Of a stretch of DNA of 64,000 nucleotides, positions 34,220 to 42,330 are shown piece after piece. The notes under the pieces are model-generated. The model searched no databases and was not told where the DNA came from. It worked only from the letters and a program-made list of their open reading frames with translations. The translations under genes were made by a program, and so were the position numbers. The stretch is from Lachnospiraceae bacterium. GTDB taxonomy: Bacteria > Bacillota > Clostridia > Lachnospirales > Lachnospiraceae. Numbering within the stretch: the first letter of the stretch is position 1; each line of letters opens with the position of its first letter. The stretch covers positions 124,001-188,000 of the forward strand of contig JAFQOE010000037.1 in the NCBI GenBank assembly GCA_017395635.1, read 5' to 3'.

Positions 34220-35839
34220 TTATTCCTCCATTTCTAAAATCGTTTTGTTGTATGTGATAATTTCATCCGAAAGCGGTTTAAAATATTTGTCACTATAATA
34301 AGGAAGTTTTCGGATTCGATTATAACCATAAGGGCTAATTAGGATGGCTTCTCCTGTCTGTGGCAAGGTCATTAAATCGGAAGATTCAACGATGGGTTGT
34401 TGCTCGAATGTAACGGATGTGGTTCGTTTACTACCTGTGCCAGATATGGTTTGTTTCTTTTCTAGGTATTTTCCGCACCATGCAATTACGGCATTCTGTG
34501 TCTCTACGGAAGTGGCAGACAGTACCATAATATAAGGACAGTTGCTAATGAGGTCGTAAACTTCCTTTTCAGTAAATGCAGACATAAGAGCTTCTGTGGA
34601 TTGGGTAATGAGAAAAAAGATGACCCTTCTGCTTCGAAGAGTTCTTGCACCGTCTAACAGGCGGTCAAGTTTTCCAGCAGATAGGATTCTCGGAAGTTCA
34701 TCAATGATAAATAGAATCGGTTTAGAATCCTCTGGACGTTTTTCCATTTCTGCAATCGTCTGGTTGATGATGAGCTGGAGTAAATCATAGTAGGATGAAA
34801 GTTTTTCTTCCTTAATGGAAAGGTAGATGCTGTAACCTATATTGAGGTCAGTAGGTTCCAGTTTTTGCGGATTATCTTTTAAGGCATAACGGATGTCCTG
34901 GTCATTTGCAAAAATCACAATATGGTTTGCTAATTCTGCAAATACACCAGATAACGTTTCATCCGACATATCGGAAAATTGCACGGTGTATCGGTATTCC
35001 GTAGAATTAGGTGTTGCTTCATTCATCACACGTGCAATGGATTCTTTTACTGGCTGTGACAATATGAGGTCAATAATGGTAATAAAGTCTTTGGATTCGT
35101 GCTTGTAATAGAATGTAGACAAACCGATTAAAAGGTTTCTTGCAGAGGTTTTCCAAAATGGGTCTTTTAACCCTGCCGACATAGAAATAAGAGAAAAGGC
35201 AATATTTTGCATAGCTTCTAAAATCTCTTGATTGGTAGAATCTTCATTTAAGTTATAGAAGGGATTGTAACCATAGCTTCTTCGGTTACAAGGATTGAAA
35301 ATTAAATCATGAGGATTTCCGTATTTGCTACTCTTGAAACTTAATTCCCCCTTGATGTCGATTGCGAAGATACTAGTGTCTGGGTTTGTCAGTAAGGTTG
35401 GTATTACCAGACAGGAGCTTTTACCACTACCAGCTCCACCGATTACAAAGACGTGTCCATCCTCATGAATGCTACGACAAATATAAGAGCCTTTGGATTT
35501 TCCGAATACAATACCTTCTGGTTTTTTATATCTTAATGCTTCATTGGTAGTGGGATAGGTTGCTTCCTGCTTAGTGGAAGGTCGGTAATACTGAGATGTA
35601 CTAAAAGACAGAAAATCAAGAATGTGGAAGTCGCGCTTACCATTTTTATAGGCAAGCTCGTTATTAGAATAAATAATGAGGGCAGGAAGCAACGATAATA
35701 TAAAACACAGGAAATATGTGTTTATATTAAGACTCTTGTGAGAAGAGAAGTGCTCAAAAATCAGAAGAAGTGCAAGGAAGGTTAGTGGCGGTGTCCATAG
35801 ACCGTAATAGACAATTTTATTCCACCAGTGCATTCGCAA
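34220..35839 (-). CDS. VirD4/TraG-type coupling protein
   Basis: 539 residues. Two N-terminal membrane helices (about 10-30, 42-58), Walker A GGAGSGKS at 134-141, Walker B ILFIIDELPR near 375 and LRSRRVIFFLITQSTEALMSAF place it with the hexameric ATPases that hand the relaxase-DNA complex to a mating channel. No channel genes are present on this element, so this pump must dock to a T4SS from another element. It overlaps the upstream GNAT-like gene by 23 bp; a start two codons later (35833) is equally possible. Confidence 0.92.
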   Translation of the reverse strand: MRMHWWNKIVYYGLWTPPLTFLALLLIFEHFSSHKSLNINTYFLCFILSLLPALIIYSNNELAYKNGKRDFHILDFLSFSTSQYYRPSTKQEATYPTTNEALRYKKPEGIVFGKSKGSYICRSIHEDGHVFVIGGAGSGKSSCLVIPTLLTNPDTSIFAIDIKGELSFKSSKYGNPHDLIFNPCNRRSYGYNPFYNLNEDSTNQEILEAMQNIAFSLISMSAGLKDPFWKTSARNLLIGLSTFYYKHESKDFITIIDLILSQPVKESIARVMNEATPNSTEYRYTVQFSDMSDETLSGVFAELANHIVIFANDQDIRYALKDNPQKLEPTDLNIGYSIYLSIKEEKLSSYYDLLQLIINQTIAEMEKRPEDSKPILFIIDELPRILSAGKLDRLLDGARTLRSRRVIFFLITQSTEALMSAFTEKEVYDLISNCPYIMVLSATSVETQNAVIAWCGKYLEKKQTISGTGSKRTTSVTFEQQPIVESSDLMTLPQTGEAILISPYGYNRIRKLPYYSDKYFKPLSDEIITYNKTILEMEE

Positions 35840-36230
35840 GATTATCTCTTTCTATGTAATACAAGCCTTCTTGTCCTAGTGGTTTAAATCCCAATCTCTC
35901 TAGTTCGTTTTCTTTTGCGACTTTAGATGATGTGTATATTCGTCTGTCTTTATGTTGTATCGCATAAGCGAGAATGCGTTTTAATGCTGCGTTAAGTAAA
36001 TGGCTGTAACTATCACTGATGGAAAGCTGATGTAGGAATAAAGCACATTTATTATCTATGGTTGTATAGTTGATAATTGCTTGTGTGCATATCGTTACAT
36101 TGGCAGATGTACTTATTTCTCCGGTAAGTGCATTTTGAGGTAAGGGTTTGTTCGATAAGAGATATTGCAGACAACCTCTGCCAATGATACTTGTATTTTG
36201 TAAGTGGTCGTTAATTATCAGTTCGTTCAT
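35817..36230 (-). CDS. GNAT-like protein of the mobile element
   Basis: 137 residues. The second half (LLNAALKRILAYAIQHKDRRIYTSSKVAKENELERLGFKPLGQEGLYYIE) resembles the end of GNAT acetyltransferases, where an Asn is followed by GF and a final strand. The acetyl-CoA pyrophosphate loop is not evident, so activity is uncertain. It is first in the transfer operon, AGGAGG before ATG, and overlaps the coupling protein gene by 23 bp. Confidence 0.55.
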   Translation of the reverse strand: MNELIINDHLQNTSIIGRGCLQYLLSNKPLPQNALTGEISTSANVTICTQAIINYTTIDNKCALFLHQLSISDSYSHLLNAALKRILAYAIQHKDRRIYTSSKVAKENELERLGFKPLGQEGLYYIERDNLANALVE

Positions 36231-36462
36231 TTTGTAGTCCTCCTGTGTTCTGTATTATTATAATAATATAGCTACTGATAATCCGTTGTAAAATTGTTTG
36301 GAAACCATTTATGTTCAACAATTGAACGAGTATATTGGCATGGGGGAAAAAAGGGGGAAAATATTGTAATTACATGGATTAAGAGGAAGAGAACTGAAAC
36401 GAAAAGTAACGTATTTTCTTAGTATGAGGTTATATGGATTCATATAAAGGTAAAAACAGGTG
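36231..36462. other. Right end of the element, non-coding
   Basis: About 230 bp with no gene. It holds a GTTCAA/TTGAAC inverted repeat (36313-36327) near the promoter of the transfer operon and the second arm site. Confidence 0.5.
36342..36359 (+). repeat. Putative integrase arm site, right
   Basis: GGGGGAAAAAAGGGGGAA, identical and in direct orientation to 22351-22368. It is 103 bp inside the right att copy; the left one is 70 bp inside. Confidence 0.6.
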
Positions 36463-36477
36463 CCCGTCGCTAGCTTT
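36463..36477 (+). repeat. Attachment site copy (distal)
   Basis: CCCGTCGCTAGCTTT, identical to 22266-22280. It is the displaced tRNA-Thr 3' end that marks the right limit of the element. Confidence 0.9.
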
Positions 36478-36487
36478 AATGAATGAA

Positions 36488-36529
36488 ATCCTAGAACCTT
36501 GATAAATTCAATGTTCTGGGATTTTTTGT
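36488..36529 (+). terminator. Original tRNA-Thr terminator
   Basis: ATCCTAGAACCTTGA pairs with TTCAATGTTCTGGGAT, then TTTTTTG. Its place next to the distal att copy suggests it ended tRNA-Thr before the element integrated. Confidence 0.8.
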
Positions 36530-36685
36530 TTGTTGGATATAATTACCTAAAAGTTATACGATTATTCCCTGATTTGTTCATTTACTAAAATGAAGTAATA
36601 TGGTAAAATTGTGTCATATGACTGTCCGCATAGACTGAAGGGCGGATGAGAAGGTTATAGTATAATAAACAGACGGAGGGCAAAA

Positions 36686-38590
36686 ATGAAAGAAGAATTT
36701 AAACCTTATGTTCCAGCTAGTCAGGTACAGACAGAAATTACAGTATCATCTGTTCTTGTTGGTATCTTATTGGCTGTTGTGTTCGGTGCAGCAAATGCAT
36801 ATCTTGGCTTGAGAGTAGGTATGACAGTTTCTGCTTCCATTCCAGCGGCAGTAATGTCTATGGGATTTTATCGTGTGTTAAGAGCGTTTTTTAGGAGAAA
36901 TACCATTTTGGAAAGTAATATGGTACAGACAGTAGGTTCTGCTGGTGAATCTTTAGCAGCAGGTGCTATTTTTACTATGCCGGCATTATTTTTGTGGGCA
37001 AAAGAGGGTGTTATTGAACAGCCTGGTATGATTACAATTGCAGCAATTGCACTTTGTGGTGGTGTTTTGGGTGTGTTGTTCATGGTTCCGCTTCGCAAAG
37101 CGTTAATTGTGAAGGAACATGGTATTCTTCCTTATCCAGAGGGAACTGCTTGTGCAGAGGTTATCTTAGCTGGTGAACAAGGTGGAGCAAATGCATCTAC
37201 TGTTTTTGCTGGTATGGGACTTGCGGCGTTGTTTAAGTTTGTAGTCGATGGATTCAAAGTGATTCCTGGTATTGTGACAGCACCTATTAAAGCGTTGAAG
37301 ACAGAGTTTTCTACTCAGGTATACCCTGCGTTGATTGGTGTAGGTTATATTTGTGGACCAAAGATTTCGTCTTATATGTTAGCTGGTGGTTTGATTGGTT
37401 GGTTTGTATTAATACCGGCTATTGTTACTTTTGGTGGAGAAACCGTTCTTTATCCTGGTACAGATACCATTGCGAATATGTATGCTGCAGGAGGAGCTTC
37501 TGCAATATGGAGTAGCTATATTCGTTATATTGGTGCAGGCGCTGTGGCAGCCGGTGGTATAATTAGCTTGATTAAGTCAATGCCAATGATTGTTACTACA
37601 TTTATAGATGCAATTAAGGGATTGAAAACTGGAGGTAAGGGTACTGGACTTCGTACAGATAAGGATACGGATATGAGATTAATTCTTGGAGGTATACTTG
37701 CTGTTACAGTCGTAATTTGGTTACTGCCACAGATTCCGGTTACTTTCTTGGGTGCAGTGATTATTGTTATTTTCGGTTTTTTCTTTGGAGCGGTATCATC
37801 TCGTATGGTTGGTCTTGTGGGAAGTAGTAATAATCCTGTTTCTGGTATGGCTATTGCTACTTTGTTGATTGCAACAATTGCGCTAAAAGCAACAGGTGAT
37901 TCAGGTGCACATGGAATGTTAGGTGCTATTTCAATCGGTTCTGTTATCTGTATCATTGCAGCTATGGCTGGTGACACATCACAGGATTTGAAAACAGGAT
38001 ATATTTTAGGGGCGACTCCAGTGAAACAGCAGATTGGTGAGTTGATTGGTGCGCTAGTATCTGCGTTGGCAATTGGTGGAGTACTTGTTTTGTTAGATAA
38101 GGCACATGGTTTTGGTACAGAAGCGTTACCTGCAGCACAGGCAACTTTGATGAAGATGATCGTTGAAGGAGTTATGGATGGAAATCTTCCATGGGCGTTA
38201 GTGTTCATCGGTGTATTTATTGCGATTGTAATTGAGATTCTTGGAATTTCTGTATTACCGGTGGCAATTGGTCTTTACTTGCCATTAGAGCTTAGTACGA
38301 CTATTATGATTGGTGGTATTATCAGATGGTTTGTAGATAAGAAGAACAAGAATAAAGAAGCCAATGAAGATGCAAGTTCTGGAATCCTATTCTGTTCCGG
38401 TATGATTGCTGGTGAAGGTTTAGTTGGTATTCTTCTTGCTATACTTACTGTTGCTAAGGTCGCAGGAAAGTTTGATTTATCCGGTTCACTTAATACAGGT
38501 CTTGTTGGTGGTATTGTATTATTAGTAATCATGATTCTTTGTGTAGTGAAGTTTGCTCTTCCTAAGAAGGATAATAAGAATGAAAAATAA
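36686..38590 (+). CDS. OPT family oligopeptide transporter
   Basis: 634 residues with about 14-16 hydrophobic segments. Family features include GAANAYLGLRVGMTVSASIPAAV near the N-terminus, EGTACAEVILAGEQGG, and SSRMVGLVGSSNNPVSGMAIATL. OPT proteins import small peptides or metal chelates; the substrate cannot be predicted. GGAGGGC precedes ATG. It overlaps the PqqD-like gene by 11 bp, so the two are coexpressed. Confidence 0.92.
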   Translation: MKEEFKPYVPASQVQTEITVSSVLVGILLAVVFGAANAYLGLRVGMTVSASIPAAVMSMGFYRVLRAFFRRNTILESNMVQTVGSAGESLAAGAIFTMPALFLWAKEGVIEQPGMITIAAIALCGGVLGVLFMVPLRKALIVKEHGILPYPEGTACAEVILAGEQGGANASTVFAGMGLAALFKFVVDGFKVIPGIVTAPIKALKTEFSTQVYPALIGVGYICGPKISSYMLAGGLIGWFVLIPAIVTFGGETVLYPGTDTIANMYAAGGASAIWSSYIRYIGAGAVAAGGIISLIKSMPMIVTTFIDAIKGLKTGGKGTGLRTDKDTDMRLILGGILAVTVVIWLLPQIPVTFLGAVIIVIFGFFFGAVSSRMVGLVGSSNNPVSGMAIATLLIATIALKATGDSGAHGMLGAISIGSVICIIAAMAGDTSQDLKTGYILGATPVKQQIGELIGALVSALAIGGVLVLLDKAHGFGTEALPAAQATLMKMIVEGVMDGNLPWALVFIGVFIAIVIEILGISVLPVAIGLYLPLELSTTIMIGGIIRWFVDKKNKNKEANEDASSGILFCSGMIAGEGLVGILLAILTVAKVAGKFDLSGSLNTGLVGGIVLLVIMILCVVKFALPKKDNKNEK

Positions 38591-38939
38591 GAAAAAAAGT
38601 GAACTTAATTATTTGGATTTTATTCCGAAACATAATGAAAAGCATACGTGGAAAGCGGATGAGAATGGTGCCGTTACCATTTTTATTGAAAATAAAGGTG
38701 TTTTTAATCAATTTGCTCAGAAATATTTCGATAAGCCGGAGGTGTCTCAGGTTCATCTGGAAGAAATGGGAAGTTTTATATGGCCGTTGATTGATGGTGA
38801 GCGTAGCATTATGGTGATTGGTGAATTGGTAAAAGAACATTTCGGTGAGAAAGCGGAACCACTTTATTCAAGGTTGGTCGGATATATCCAAATGTTAGAA
38901 AACAATGATTTGATAGAAGTTCAAAAGGTTAATAATTAA
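38580..38939 (+). CDS. PqqD family protein
   Basis: 119 residues from the ATG at 38580 (AAGAAGG inside the OPT gene; overlap of 11 bp). NYLDFIPKHNEKHTWKADENGAVTIFIENKG, then WPLIDGERSIMVIGELVKEHFG and SRLVGYIQMLENNDLIEV, is the PqqD wing fold that in RiPP pathways binds precursor peptides. There is no radical SAM maturase or precursor gene nearby, so here it more likely serves the OPT transporter, for example as a cytosolic peptide binder. That link is inference. Confidence 0.8.
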   Translation: MKNKKKSELNYLDFIPKHNEKHTWKADENGAVTIFIENKGVFNQFAQKYFDKPEVSQVHLEEMGSFIWPLIDGERSIMVIGELVKEHFGEKAEPLYSRLVGYIQMLENNDLIEVQKVNN

Positions 38940-38945
38940 ACTATA

Positions 38946-39007
38946 AAAGGGAGTATCATGTAATAGTGATTTCAAAATGAAATTGCTATTATGTGATACT
39001 CCCTTTG
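38946..39007. terminator. Bidirectional terminator
   Basis: A long near-perfect hairpin, AAAGGGAGTATCA...TGATACTCCCTTT with inner ATAGTGATTTC/GAAATTGCTAT, with T- and A-rich ends, lies between the convergent pqqD-like and sigma factor genes. Confidence 0.92.
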
Positions 39008-39092
39008 TTTGTATATACAATGAGCCGAGTTGATAAGCATGCTTACATGCAATTTTCTGTTTGTTGAATGTACATTATTGTTTGCTGTTGGA

Positions 39093-39692
39093 TTATCTCT
39101 TATATAGTTTTTTGACTTTATCACGGATTCGTTGTATGGCATTATCGATTGATTTGCTGGTTTTACCAAGCTCTATTCCGATGTCTGCGTAAGACTTGCC
39201 TTGTAAATAGAGAGATAGTACTTGTTTCTCCATTTTGCTAAGGTGTTCCTCTAGTATATCTTCGATGTTTGTAGTGTTTTCTCTGTCTAGAATGATTTGT
39301 TCCGGATTCGAGTCATTACCGGCTTCTAGGTTATCGATTAATTCTATTTCATCCTCATTCATCTTGCTGTAAAAGGAAATGTAAGAATTAAGAGGTGTAT
39401 GTTTTTTTCGATTAGAAGCTTTGATAGCACTATATATTTGTCGATCAATACAAATTTTTGCAAAGGTATAGAATGAAGCATTGTTATCATTTTGGTAACT
39501 TTGAATTGCTTTAAATAAGCCAATCATACCTTCTTGTGATAAATCTTCGGTATCTGCACCGATTAGGTAAAGAGTGCGGATAGATTTTTTGACTAGTGGT
39601 GCATATTTTTTTAGTAAGTATTCAGTTGCATCGGATTGTCCGTTGTGAATCAAAGAAATAACTTCTTCGTCTTGTAATGTTGTATAGTTCAT
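39093..39692 (-). CDS. sigH: RNA polymerase sigma factor, SigH-like (sporulation/transition state)
   Basis: 199 residues of the sigma-30 type. Region 2 has ADTEDLSQEGMIGLFKAIQSYQNDNNASFYTFAKICIDRQIYSAIKASNRKK; region 4 has SKMEKQVLSLYLQGKSYADIGIELGKTSKSIDNAIQRIRDKVKK. It matches SigH, which starts sporulation in Clostridia and Bacillus. SigH usually follows the cysS-mrnC-rlmB group; here it is on the other strand and separated by the element and other genes. It lies 15 bp after the membrane protein gene. Confidence 0.88.
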   Translation of the reverse strand: MNYTTLQDEEVISLIHNGQSDATEYLLKKYAPLVKKSIRTLYLIGADTEDLSQEGMIGLFKAIQSYQNDNNASFYTFAKICIDRQIYSAIKASNRKKHTPLNSYISFYSKMNEDEIELIDNLEAGNDSNPEQIILDRENTTNIEDILEEHLSKMEKQVLSLYLQGKSYADIGIELGKTSKSIDNAIQRIRDKVKKLYKR

Positions 39693-39707
39693 AAATACCT
39701 CATATTA

Positions 39708-40394
39708 TTATTCTGCCGGTGTGGCACTAATACTAGCATCGCCTTCTCCATCTGCAGGAGTCTCTGGTGTTTTTTCAACGGGAGCTTCAGTAGTTGGAGT
39801 TTCTGTTGTAGGAGCTTCGGTGGTAGGAGCTTCTGTTGTGGTCTCTGTGGTTGTGGATTCTGTAGGAGCTTCTGTTGTAGGAGCTTCTGAATTGCTTTCG
39901 GTAGTATTATTTTCTTTTGAGTCATCTTCCGTGGTGTCATTGATTACATTATTAGTAATATTTTCAATGTTGTCTTCGAGGTTTTGTTTTTCGTCCTCTT
40001 TGTCTGTGTTTGTATCGCTTTTTGAATCGGAAGAATCTTTACTGTGGTTATATTCTGTGGAGATGGAGGAGTTGTCTTCTGTACGCTCCTTTTTGTCTTT
40101 TGAACCACCTGTTGAATTGACAATAAAGCTGATAAGTCCCAAAAATAGACATGCAACTACGATAAGAAACAATATTAATAGAATGGTTTTAAGCATGTCG
40201 CGATTCGGTTCGCCTAAATTCTCGCGTTGTTTAAGCTTTTCACGAACCATTTCTGCCTTTGAGCCATTTGCTTCTTTTTTTTGTTCCTTTAATTTGATTT
40301 TTTGTTCTTCCTTTTCAAATTCTTCATCATACTCGTTTAAATCAAAATCAATGATGTCAAATTCTTCATTATTGTTAAAATCTTTAGATGTCAT
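39708..40394 (-). CDS. Single-pass membrane protein with Thr/Glu/Pro repeat tail
   Basis: 228 residues: an acidic and basic cytosolic part (EEFDIIDFDLNEYDEEFEKE, then Lys/Gln-rich), one transmembrane helix (about 69-92), an Asp/Ser/Asn-rich stretch, then a repeated TTEAPTTEAPTTE tail of about 50 residues. It is likely an extracytoplasmic stalk or cell-wall-spanning protein. No clear ribosome-binding site is seen before the ATG. It is probably cotranscribed with sigH. No family recognised. Confidence 0.65.
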   Translation of the reverse strand: MTSKDFNNNEEFDIIDFDLNEYDEEFEKEEQKIKLKEQKKEANGSKAEMVREKLKQRENLGEPNRDMLKTILLILFLIVVACLFLGLISFIVNSTGGSKDKKERTEDNSSISTEYNHSKDSSDSKSDTNTDKEDEKQNLEDNIENITNNVINDTTEDDSKENNTTESNSEAPTTEAPTESTTTETTTEAPTTEAPTTETPTTEAPVEKTPETPADGEGDASISATPAE

Positions 40395-40455
40395 AATTTG
40401 AACAAAATCACTCTGTTTAAGGTGATTATTCCTTTCTTTTTATTGATTAGGTTTT

Positions 40456-40503
40456 GTAACTATTAAGAGCAATATTCGGAAATGATTAGATCTTAATAGT
40501 TAC
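40456..40503. repeat. 48-nt GTAAC...GTTAC palindromic repeat, copy 2
   Basis: GTAACTATTAAGA (40456-40468) and TCTTAATAGTTAC (40491-40503) are perfect 13-bp arms. It lies in the divergent gap between the Thr-rich membrane protein gene and glnS. Confidence 0.7.
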
Positions 40504-40573
40504 CTAAGTTGTTATAATACAACAAATAATAAGAATAATCAAATTTTTTAGGAAATTGCTATGATGTTAAAAA

Positions 40574-40602
40574 TTGACGTAAACCTTTAAATGTGATAAA
40601 GT
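40574..40602 (+). promoter_or_regulatory. Promoter of glnS
   Basis: TTGACG (40574-40579), 17-bp spacer, TAAAGT (40597-40602). Confidence 0.7.
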
Positions 40603-40658
40603 ATTGGTAATTGTGAAAACTCGAAGAATACAGAGTAATGATATAAAGGAGACGCAAA

Positions 40659-42317
40659 ATGGAAGGCGAAGTAGTATCAAAGAATTTTATTGAACAGATT
40701 ATTGATAAGGATTTGGCTGAAGGAAAGTATGAAAAGATTGTGACAAGATTTCCGCCTGAGCCAAATGGTTATTTGCACATAGGACATGCCAAGTCTATTA
40801 TCTTGAATTCGGGATTGGCAAAACAGTATAATGGAATTTTCAACTTGAGATTTGACGATACCAATCCTACAAAAGAGAAGACAGAGTATGTAGAATCGAT
40901 TTTAGAGGATGTTAAGTGGTTGGGTGCTGATTTTGGAGATAAGGTATATTATGCTTCAGAATATTTTGATGCGATGTATGAAGGTGCCATTAAGCTTATC
41001 AAGAAAGGGAAAGCTTTTGTGTGCGACTTGACTGCAGACGAGATTCGTGAATACCGTGGTACGTTAAAAGAGCCTGGTAAGGAAAGTCCATATCGTAATC
41101 GTAGCATTGAGGAGAATTTAGATTTATTCGAACGTATGAAGAATGGAGAGTTTCCGGATGGTTCTAAGGTTCTTAGAGCAAAGATTGATATGTCGTCTCC
41201 TAATATTAATATGCGTGACCCTGTTATTTATCGTATTGCAAGAATGACACATCATAATACAGGAGACAAATGGTGTATTTATCCAATGTATGATTTTGCT
41301 CACCCGATTGAAGATGCAGTGGAAGGTGTAACACATTCTATCTGTACATTGGAATTTGAGGATCACAGACCTTTATATGACTGGGTTGTTCGTGAATTGG
41401 AGTTTGAATTTCCACCTAAACAGATTGAGTTTGCGAAAATGTATTTACAAAATGTAATTACAGGTAAGAGATATATTAAGAAATTGGTAGAAGATGGAGT
41501 TGTAGATGGTTGGGATGATCCAAGATTAGTTACTATCAGTGCACTTCGTAGAAAAGGTGTGACTCCGGAAGCAATTCGTATGTTTATGGAGTTGTCGGGT
41601 GTATCTAAGGCGAATTCTATTTCAGATACAGCAATGTTAGATTATTGTATTCGTGAAGACCTTAAGATGAAGGCAAATCGTATGATGGCAGTTGTTGATC
41701 CGATTAAGCTTATAATAGACAATTATCCGGAAGGTGAAACAGAATTGCTTGAAATTGAGAATAATCAAGAGAATGAAGAGTTGGGAACTCGTATGGTATC
41801 ATTTAGTCGTGAACTCTATATTGAGAGGGAAGACTTCATGGAAGAGCCACCTAAGAAATATTTCCGATTGTTCCCAGGCAATGAGGTTCGCTTAAAGAAT
41901 GCATATTTTGTTACCTGTACTGATTTTGTAAAAGACGAGAATGGTAATGTGATTGAAGTACACTGTACCTATGATCCGGCAACTAAGTCAGGTTCAGGTT
42001 TTGAAGGCCGTAAGGTAAAAGGAACGATTCATTGGGTAGATGCTTCTACTGCCGTGGATGCGACCGTTCGTTTATATGAGAATCTTATTCAGGAAGGTGA
42101 AGAGGTTTTAAAGGATGACTATTCTAACCTCAATCCGAATTCGCTTGTAGAGATGAAAGATTGTAAGCTTGAGGCGGCGTTTGCTGATGTGAAACCGGGA
42201 GAACGTTTCCAGTTCTTAAGACATGGATATTTCTGTACAGATTCCAAGGATTCTAACAAGGATAATTTGGTATTTAACCGAATTGTTTCTATGAAGAGTT
42301 CTTATCGTCCAAAATAG
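40659..42317 (+). CDS. glnS: Glutaminyl-tRNA synthetase
   Basis: A 552-residue class Ic synthetase with [16 protein letters not shown] (HIGH at 40-43), DDTNPTKEK and [17 protein letters not shown], and a two-beta-barrel anticodon domain. The KMSKS loop is replaced by VITGKR (266-271) instead of the VMSKR of E. coli; as far as I recall this also occurs in other clostridial GlnRS. It charges tRNA-Gln directly. AAAGGAG precedes ATG. The start of an apparent operon with the next two genes (gaps of 13 and 15 bp). Confidence 0.93.
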   Translation: MEGEVVSKNFIEQIIDKDLAEGKYEKIVTRFPPEPNGYLHIGHAKSIILNSGLAKQYNGIFNLRFDDTNPTKEKTEYVESILEDVKWLGADFGDKVYYASEYFDAMYEGAIKLIKKGKAFVCDLTADEIREYRGTLKEPGKESPYRNRSIEENLDLFERMKNGEFPDGSKVLRAKIDMSSPNINMRDPVIYRIARMTHHNTGDKWCIYPMYDFAHPIEDAVEGVTHSICTLEFEDHRPLYDWVVRELEFEFPPKQIEFAKMYLQNVITGKRYIKKLVEDGVVDGWDDPRLVTISALRRKGVTPEAIRMFMELSGVSKANSISDTAMLDYCIREDLKMKANRMMAVVDPIKLIIDNYPEGETELLEIENNQENEELGTRMVSFSRELYIEREDFMEEPPKKYFRLFPGNEVRLKNAYFVTCTDFVKDENGNVIEVHCTYDPATKSGSGFEGRKVKGTIHWVDASTAVDATVRLYENLIQEGEEVLKDDYSNLNPNSLVEMKDCKLEAAFADVKPGERFQFLRHGYFCTDSKDSNKDNLVFNRIVSMKSSYRPK

Positions 42318-42330
42318 GGGGAATAGTGTT

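Larger units (their letters stand above)
22266..36477. mobile_element. Integrative mobilizable element in tRNA-Thr
   Basis: About 14.2 kb between two copies of CCCGTCGCTAGCTTT (22266-22280 inside the tRNA 3' end, 36463-36477). Contents, mostly on the minus strand: integrase next to the tRNA, XRE regulators, replication proteins, LRR/Fn3 surface protein, J-domain protein, MobA/MobL relaxase, DUF3847, ArdC-like, DUF5688, VirD4-type coupling protein and a GNAT-like protein. There is no VirB4, VirB6 or other channel gene, so it should move only with help from a conjugative element. Confidence 0.88.

Noticed and set aside
22281..36462. Prophage rather than a mobilizable element
   Set aside because: The integrase and replication proteins are phage-like, but there are no capsid, terminase, portal, tail or lysis genes, and a relaxase, coupling protein and oriT-like site are present.
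22281..36462. Complete conjugative element (ICE)
   Set aside because: No VirB4 ATPase, VirB6/VirB3-like channel or peptidoglycan hydrolase gene is present between the att repeats.
37525..38208. Long minus-strand open frame (227 codons) inside the OPT transporter gene
   Set aside because: It is antisense to a clearly conserved gene, has a Pro/Ile/Thr-rich composition typical of a shadow frame, and lacks a ribosome-binding site.
39721..40401. Plus-strand open frame of 226 codons opposite the Thr/Glu/Pro-rich gene
   Set aside because: Its Ser/Val repeats are the complement of the Thr/Glu/Pro repeats. The minus-strand reading gives a sensible membrane protein just upstream of sigH; this frame has no ribosome-binding site.
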